Origin: Serpentinicella sp031432315
Lineage (GTDB): Bacteria; Bacillota; Clostridia; Peptostreptococcales; Natronincolaceae
Assembly (NCBI RefSeq): GCF_031432315.1
Contig: NZ_JAVKGO010000003.1
Location: forward strand, 1 to 64,000
Length of the DNA stretch: 64,000 nucleotides
Direction of reading: 5' to 3'
Within the stretch, counting starts at the first letter, position 1, and each line of letters opens with the position of its first letter. Below are positions 60,462-64,000 of the stretch, piece after piece. Below the pieces are notes generated by a model. The model did no database searches and had not been told where the DNA came from. It saw only the letters and a list, made by a program, of their open reading frames with translations. The position numbers and the translations under genes are program-made.

Positions 60462-61235
60462 ATGAAAAGAATTGACGGAAGAAAATTAGATGAGCTAAGA
60501 GCAGTTAAATTTACAAGAAACTATACAAAACATGCCCAGGGTTCCGTTTTAGTTGAAATGGGAGATACGAAGGTTATATGTACCGCTACAATTGAAGATA
60601 AAGTACCGCCTTTTTTAAGAAACACAGGAAAGGGATGGTTAACAGCAGAGTATGCAATGTTACCAAGCTCAACTCACTCTAGGAAAATAAGAGAGTCAAG
60701 TAGAGGAAAAGTTGATGGGAGAACACAGGAAATCCAGCGTCTAATTGGTAGGGCCTTAAGATCAGTTGTAGATTTAGATGCATTAGGAGAAAAAACCATC
60801 TGGGTTGACTGTGATGTTATACAAGCCGATGGAGGTACAAGGACAGCATCGATTACTGGTGCATTTGTTGCATTGGTGGATGCTGTAAGCCAGTTAGTAA
60901 CAAAAGAAAATTTAAAACAGTTTCCAGTTAAAAATTTTGTATCTGCAATAAGTGTCGGAATTGTGAAAGAAACCCCTGTGTTAGACCTATGCTATGAAGA
61001 GGATTCAAAGGCTAAAGTTGATATGAATATTGTCATGACAGATCAAGATGAATTTATTGAAGTTCAAGGTACGGGAGAAGAGTCACCTTTTTCTAAAACG
61101 GACTTTATGCAGCTAATCGAGTTAGCGGAAAAAGGAAACAGAACTTTAATTGATTTACAAAAGAAATCCCTTGGTGATTTAGCAGAAATGGTAGGGAAAA
61201 ACATTGAATCCTTAGGTGATGAAAATGAAGGATAA
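60462..61235 (+). CDS. rph: Ribonuclease PH
   Basis: Phosphate-dependent 3-prime exoribonuclease that matures tRNA ends. 257 residues from the ATG at 60462, which follows AAAGGAAGA; the frame is open upstream without a ribosome site. M-K-R-I-D-G-R-K start, G-W-L-T-A-E-Y-A-M-L-P, G-R-T-Q-E-I-Q-R-L-I-G-R-A-L-R and V-D-C-D-V-I-Q-A-D-G-G-T-R are all conserved. The end overlaps rdgB by 11 bases. Four tRNA genes, possible substrates, are located ~1.5 kb downstream. Confidence 0.96.
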   Translation: MKRIDGRKLDELRAVKFTRNYTKHAQGSVLVEMGDTKVICTATIEDKVPPFLRNTGKGWLTAEYAMLPSSTHSRKIRESSRGKVDGRTQEIQRLIGRALRSVVDLDALGEKTIWVDCDVIQADGGTRTASITGAFVALVDAVSQLVTKENLKQFPVKNFVSAISVGIVKETPVLDLCYEEDSKAKVDMNIVMTDQDEFIEVQGTGEESPFSKTDFMQLIELAEKGNRTLIDLQKKSLGDLAEMVGKNIESLGDENEG

Positions 61236-61827
61236 TACCGTTGTTATTGCAACAAACAATAAACATAAACTAGAGGAAATAAAGACCATACTTCAAGGGT
61301 ATCCTTATGATGTAAAGTCATTAGCAGATATGGGGTTAGATGGTTTAGAAATTATAGAAGATGGTAAAACCTTTGAAGAAAATGCAGAGATTAAGGCTAA
61401 GGTTGTAATGGATCAGACCGGATGCATAGCAATAGCAGATGATTCTGGAATAGAGGTCGATGCAATTGATAAAGCTCCAGGAATATATTCAGCTAGATTT
61501 GCAGGGGAAAATGCAACAGATCAGGAGAATAACGAAAAGCTACTAAAGCTATTGCAAAATACGTCAATTGAAAAGAGAACTGCCAGGTTTGTAAGTTGTA
61601 TAGCTATGTTATTCCCAAATGGAGAAAGGATATTAACAAGAGGTGAGTGTGAAGGAAAAGTTGGATTTGAACCAGTAGGACAAGGTGGTTTTGGGTATGA
61701 TCCCCTTTTTATTGTTCCTGAGTTACAATTAACTTTTGCACAAATCGATGCCGAAACCAAAAATAAAATAAGCCATCGAGGAAAAGCCTTAGATAAATTA
61801 AAGCAACAACTATTAATGAATAATTGA
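61225..61827 (+). CDS. rdgB: dITP/XTP pyrophosphatase RdgB/HAM1
   Basis: Removes non-canonical purine triphosphates (dITP, XTP) from the nucleotide pool. 200 residues. V-I-A-T-N-N-K-H-K near the start, D-D-S-G-I-E-V-D, G-F-G-Y-D-P-L-F and S-H-R-G-K-A-L complete the family set. Of several in-frame starts, the ATG at 61225 has TAGGTGATG at the right distance. Translationally coupled to rph. Its stop codon TGA is the first base pair region of repeat copy C. Confidence 0.95.
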   Translation: MKDNTVVIATNNKHKLEEIKTILQGYPYDVKSLADMGLDGLEIIEDGKTFEENAEIKAKVVMDQTGCIAIADDSGIEVDAIDKAPGIYSARFAGENATDQENNEKLLKLLQNTSIEKRTARFVSCIAMLFPNGERILTRGECEGKVGFEPVGQGGFGYDPLFIVPELQLTFAQIDAETKNKISHRGKALDKLKQQLLMNN

Positions 61828-61958
61828 GGAAATTGCATAATTAAATTTAGATGAATAAATATAAAAAATATACCTTCCCTGCTTCGAATTTGTCGACTTG
61901 TTTTACTGCTATAAATTCAATGACACAAGTCAACAAATGAGGCGCGACCTCAGGTAAC

Positions 61959-61999
61959 ATTTATATAGAAAGAAAATGGTATTTTCTTTCTATATAAAT
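61959..61999. repeat. Perfect 19-bp inverted repeat inside repeat copy C
   Basis: ATTTATATAGAAAGAAAAT, GGT, ATTTTCTTTCTATATAAAT. Not followed by T; a strong cruciform or RNA hairpin. Confidence 0.85.
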
Positions 62000-62068
62000 A
62001 GGGGTTGTAGCGGATGAAATCCCCTACCCGTACTCAGGAAGGTGCTCAGACAGCTTCCCTGTTGTCGA

Positions 62069-62116
62069 AGGAAACCTAGGGTTTCCTAGCGAAAGCGACC
62101 TTAGTCGCTATTTTTT
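62069..62116 (+). terminator. Paired hairpins ending in a T tract (copy C insert)
   Basis: AGGAAACC/GGTTTCCT (loop TAG) and AGCGAC/GTCGCT (loop CTTA) followed by ATTTTTT. Likely terminates the rph-rdgB transcript. Confidence 0.65.
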
Positions 62117-62191
62117 CTATTTATTCTATGAAAACCTTCAATAATGCAATTATACAATTTTCTCAAAATAAATAAAAGTAGGTGTATTGAC

Positions 62192-62662
62192 ATGAAAATT
62201 GGTGTATTGGGCGATAGTCATGGTTATTTAGAAAGAATAGATCGTGCCATGGAGCACCTAGAAAAAGTAGACCTTATTTTTCACACAGGGGACTTATTTC
62301 ATGATGGTTGCTATATTCAGAAACAGTATGGAATGAAAGTAGTAGGCGTAAGAGGGAATTGTGATGATGAAATAGACGGAGAAGATGAATTGGCGCTTAC
62401 TATGGGTAAATACAAAATATTCATTTGTCACGGACACCAGTACAATGTAAAATATAATTTACAAAGGCTATACTATAAGGGGAAAGAAGTTAATGCGGAC
62501 ATCGTTATTTTTGGACATACCCATATGCCTTGTATAACCAAAATGGATGAAATGTTTATTTTAAATCCCGGTAGTGTTGCATTACCAAGAGGTTTATCAA
62601 AACGGAGTTGTGCAATAATTGACTTGGATGAAGAAATTACCATAAAACATATTGAAATTTAG
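62192..62662 (+). CDS. YfcE/MJ0936-type metallophosphoesterase
   Basis: 156-residue calcineurin-like phosphodiesterase, acting on an unknown phosphodiester substrate. The metal motifs are G-D-S-H-G near residue 7 (Asp, His), H-T-G-D-L near 31, G-N-C-D near 59, C-H-G-H near 85, and F-G-H-T-H-M-P near 109. Equivalent in position to ysnB after rdgB in B. subtilis. ATG at 62192 follows GTAGGTG; the frame is open upstream into the repeat but has no ribosome site. Confidence 0.92.
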   Translation: MKIGVLGDSHGYLERIDRAMEHLEKVDLIFHTGDLFHDGCYIQKQYGMKVVGVRGNCDDEIDGEDELALTMGKYKIFICHGHQYNVKYNLQRLYYKGKEVNADIVIFGHTHMPCITKMDEMFILNPGSVALPRGLSKRSCAIIDLDEEITIKHIEI

Positions 62663-62675
62663 TTTACAAAATATG

Positions 62676-62704
62676 TTGACAATCCATTAAAAAGCTGGTA
62701 AAAT
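62676..62704 (+). promoter_or_regulatory. tRNA cluster promoter
   Basis: TTGACA, exactly 17 bases, TAAAAT; start near 62711, 28 bases before the first tRNA. Confidence 0.8.
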
Positions 62705-62738
62705 TATTTCTTGTCAGGATAATTAATTACTGCACTGT

Positions 62739-62812
62739 GCGGGTGTAGTTCAGTGGTAGAACTTCAGCCTTCCAAGCTGACCGCGAGGGTTCGATTCCCT
62801 TCACCCGCTCCA
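62739..62812 (+). tRNA. tRNA-Gly (anticodon TCC)
   Basis: Acceptor stem GCGGGTG / CACCCGC, anticodon loop CTTCCAA (anticodon TCC), T arm AGGGTTCGATTCCCTT, encoded CCA end. Reads GGA and probably GGG. Confidence 0.97.
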
Positions 62813-62825
62813 TTATTTTTTATAT

Positions 62826-62900
62826 GCGGAAGTGGCTCAGTGGTAGAGCATCGCCTTGCCAAGGCGAGGGTCGCGGGTTCAAATCCCGTCTTCCGCTCCA
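62826..62900 (+). tRNA. tRNA-Gly (anticodon GCC)
   Basis: Acceptor stem GCGGAAG / CTTCCGC, anticodon loop TTGCCAA (GCC), T arm GCGGGTTCAAATCCCGT, encoded CCA. Reads GGC and GGT. Confidence 0.97.
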
Positions 62901-62905
62901 ATTTT

Positions 62906-62982
62906 GTGCCCATAGCTCAGCTGGATAGAGCAACGGCCTTCTAAGCCGTGTGTCCGGGGTTCGAATCCCTGTGGGCACGCCA
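62906..62982 (+). tRNA. tRNA-Arg (anticodon TCT)
   Basis: Acceptor stem GTGCCCA / TGGGCAC, anticodon loop CTTCTAA (TCT), discriminator G, encoded CCA. Reads AGA, the favoured arginine codon in this AT-rich genome. Confidence 0.97.
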
Positions 62983-63009
62983 CAAAATAATTTTATAAGA
63001 GATAAACTA

Positions 63010-63038
63010 TTGAGTTAGCAGTGCTAACTCAATTTTAC
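63010..63038 (+). terminator. Terminator between tRNA-Arg genes
   Basis: TTGAGTTAGC, AGT, GCTAACTCAA, then TTTT. It lies between the third and fourth tRNA, so the fourth needs readthrough or a promoter not seen. Confidence 0.75.
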
Positions 63039-63048
63039 AATTTAATAG

Positions 63049-63125
63049 GCGTCCTTAGCTCAACTGGATAGAGTGGCTGGCTTCGAACCAGTAGGTTGGG
63101 GGTTCGAGTCCCTCAGGACGTGCCA
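63049..63125 (+). tRNA. tRNA-Arg (anticodon TCG)
   Basis: Acceptor stem GCGTCCT / AGGACGT (one G-U), anticodon loop CTTCGAA (TCG), T arm GGGGTTCGAGTCCCT, encoded CCA. Reads CGA and possibly CGG. Confidence 0.95.
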
Positions 63126-63129
63126 TAGT

Positions 63130-63168
63130 AAAACCAAAAATGATCCTCATTTTTGGTTTTTTTATTTG
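63130..63168 (+). terminator. tRNA cluster terminator
   Basis: AAAACCAAAAATGA, loop TCC, TCATTTTTGGTTTT, then TTTATTT. Confidence 0.9.
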
Positions 63169-63246
63169 GAAATTAACTAATAAAATATGGGATATTTAAG
63201 AATAGAATGGGTATAAATTTTCTAAATCCGCGTATATATAGATAAG

Positions 63247-63261
63247 GACAAACATATTGTC
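63247..63261. promoter_or_regulatory. Candidate operator near the cbiM promoter
   Basis: GACAA-N5-TTGTC palindrome, 5 bases before the -35 box. GACAAACAT is repeated at 63269-63277, overlapping the -35 region. Possibly a metal-responsive site; no factor can be named. Confidence 0.35.
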
Positions 63262-63266
63262 TTTCA

Positions 63267-63295
63267 TTGACAAACATTATGAAAAAGGATAACAT
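63267..63295 (+). promoter_or_regulatory. cbiM promoter
   Basis: TTGACA, exactly 17 bases, TAACAT; about 73 bases before the start codon. Confidence 0.7.
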
Positions 63296-63367
63296 ATAAA
63301 TGTTGTAATTGATAACTCATCTCATGTATTAAGGAAAAAAATTCAAATAGATAAGGAGTGATATGTT

Positions 63368-64000
63368 ATGAGTCACATTCACATACCAGATGGAATTCTA
63401 AATTATAATTTATGGATCGGCGCACTACTGATAACTTTTGCAATTTTATTTATTATTTTAAGAACGATCAATAAAGACGAAGTAATGCATAAGATCCCTT
63501 ACACTGGGGTTGCAGCAGCTATCATGCTCCTAGGAATGTCGGTGCCCCTAGTAATTGTACCAGTACACTTAAGCTTAGCGGTGCTTACGGGGATTTTAGT
63601 TGGGCCCAAACTTGGTTTTATTGCGGTCTTTATTGTTAATGTTATTTTAGCATTGTTTGGTCATGGTGGGATTACTTTAATTGGTCTAAACACACTGATC
63701 ATTGGTTCAGAAGTTTTAATTGGTTATTCAATATTTAAACTCTTGGCGAAAAAAGGAAGATACATAATGGGAACAATGGTTGCTACAGTTGTAGCGGTTA
63801 TTATTTCTATGTCTTTAATGGTAGGCGTTGTAGCTACAACTGGTCACTTATCTGAGGCTTTACCTCATAGTTGTGGTCACGATCATGGAGAAGAGCAAAT
63901 TCTTGATGAAAGTAACGAAGTTAATGTTTATGATCACCATCATGATTTCCATGAAGAATTAGAAGACGTACACTATCTAGCTTTCACTGGATGGACTGCT
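63368..64000 (+). CDS. cbiM: CbiM/NikM-like cobalt/nickel ECF transporter component (partial)
   Basis: First 211 codons, open at the window edge. S-component of an energy-coupling-factor transporter for Co or Ni in the membrane. The N-terminus M-S-H-I-H-I-P-D-G is the family metal motif; if Met1 is removed before Ser, the second residue is histidine, as in other CbiM/NikM proteins. About five membrane helices follow. After them comes a His- and acid-rich loop (from about residue 176: C-G-H-D-H-G and D-H-H-H-D-F-H), which may gather metal. ATG with AAGGAGTGAT. The remaining transporter genes should follow to the right. Confidence 0.88.
   Translation, partial: MSHIHIPDGILNYNLWIGALLITFAILFIILRTINKDEVMHKIPYTGVAAAIMLLGMSVPLVIVPVHLSLAVLTGILVGPKLGFIAVFIVNVILALFGHGGITLIGLNTLIIGSEVLIGYSIFKLLAKKGRYIMGTMVATVVAVIISMSLMVGVVATTGHLSEALPHSCGHDHGEEQILDESNEVNVYDHHHDFHEELEDVHYLAFTGWTA

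Larger units (their letters stand above)
61826..62167 (+). repeat. Dispersed MITE-like repeat, copy C, with ~150-base insert
   Basis: Left end GAGGAAATTGCATAATT, right end AATTATACAATTTTCTC. The same internal blocks as copy B (CTTCGAATTTGTCGACTTG, AAGTCAACAAATGAGGCGCG, ATTTATTCTATG), but about 150 extra bases between CAGGTAACA and TTTCTATTTATTC. The insert begins with a perfect 19-bp inverted repeat and ends in hairpins with a T tract. It starts on the rdgB stop codon. Confidence 0.85.

Noticed and set aside
62753..62944. An open reading frame of 63 codons across the tRNA genes
   Set aside because: It is read through three tRNA genes with perfect cloverleafs and has no ribosome site.
63126..63367. 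Cobalamin or NiCo riboswitch upstream of cbiM
   Set aside because: No B12-box-like conserved core or hairpin with a terminator is present; only a promoter and a short palindrome were seen.

Overview
The window is AT-rich DNA from a low-GC, spore-forming anaerobe of the Clostridia, probably an Alkaliphilus- or Natronincola-like clostridium. I infer this from gene content and style only, with no database search. The supporting signs are a 2[4Fe-4S] ferredoxin, rubrerythrin, spore coat and germination genes (CotF-like, YpeB-like, GerM), TTG and GTG starts, strong GGAGG ribosome binding sites, many intrinsic terminators, a CIRCE-controlled groESL, and a gerM-rph-rdgB-phosphodiesterase order like that of Bacillus subtilis.

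Layout. 1-8.8 kb: ferredoxin, a P-loop/Asp23-like protein, glutamate dehydrogenase, CheV, a soluble chemoreceptor, small unknown genes, a YpeB-like protein, an OGG1-type glycosylase and a DUF554 membrane protein. 8.9-13.9 kb: CIRCE-groES-groEL, a small spore coat cluster on the minus strand, an aldo/keto reductase with Fe-S motifs, and a hotdog thioesterase. 13.9-30.1 kb: purine metabolism. This holds an unidentified structured RNA, guaB, guaA, a tandem guanine plus PRPP-type (ykkC) riboswitch, a purine permease, and purKESQLFMNHD without purB or purC. 30.2-32.8 kb: a small unknown gene, a YerC-like TrpR-family regulator, aspartokinase, and two tiny paralogous hydrophobic proteins. 32.8-41.2 kb: a branched-chain amino acid type ABC transporter (livJGFHM order) between two PAS-AAA+ sigma-54 activators.

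41.2-48.9 kb: aromatic amino acid synthesis. DAHP synthase lies on the minus strand and is divergent from tyrA-aroA-pheA-aroC-aroB-(chorismate mutase/aroK fusion). Between them, ahead of DAHP synthase, I find a short ORF of 48 residues with 13 aromatic residues, a good promoter and SD site, a 14-bp terminator, and a segment able to form a competing antiterminator. This looks like a classical leader-peptide attenuator, unusual in Firmicutes, where T-boxes are the usual device. 49-58 kb: a membrane chemoreceptor, pcrA, ligA, a DUF1461 protein, a rubredoxin-less rubrerythrin, a nicotianamine-synthase-like protein behind a perfect Fur-type palindrome, and an ADP-ribosyltransferase-like protein bracketed by repeat ends. 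58-64 kb: a UPF0316 protein, gerM, palindromic tandem repeats, rph, rdgB, a phosphodiesterase, four tRNAs (two Gly, two Arg), and a CbiM-like metal transporter running off the right edge.

A dispersed, non-coding, MITE-like repeat with GAGGAAATTGCATAATT-type terminal inverted repeats occurs at about 13.3, 52.7 and 61.8 kb, with fragments at 57.4 and 58.1 kb. A second, REP-like palindrome family is at 41.2 and 59.9-60.3 kb.
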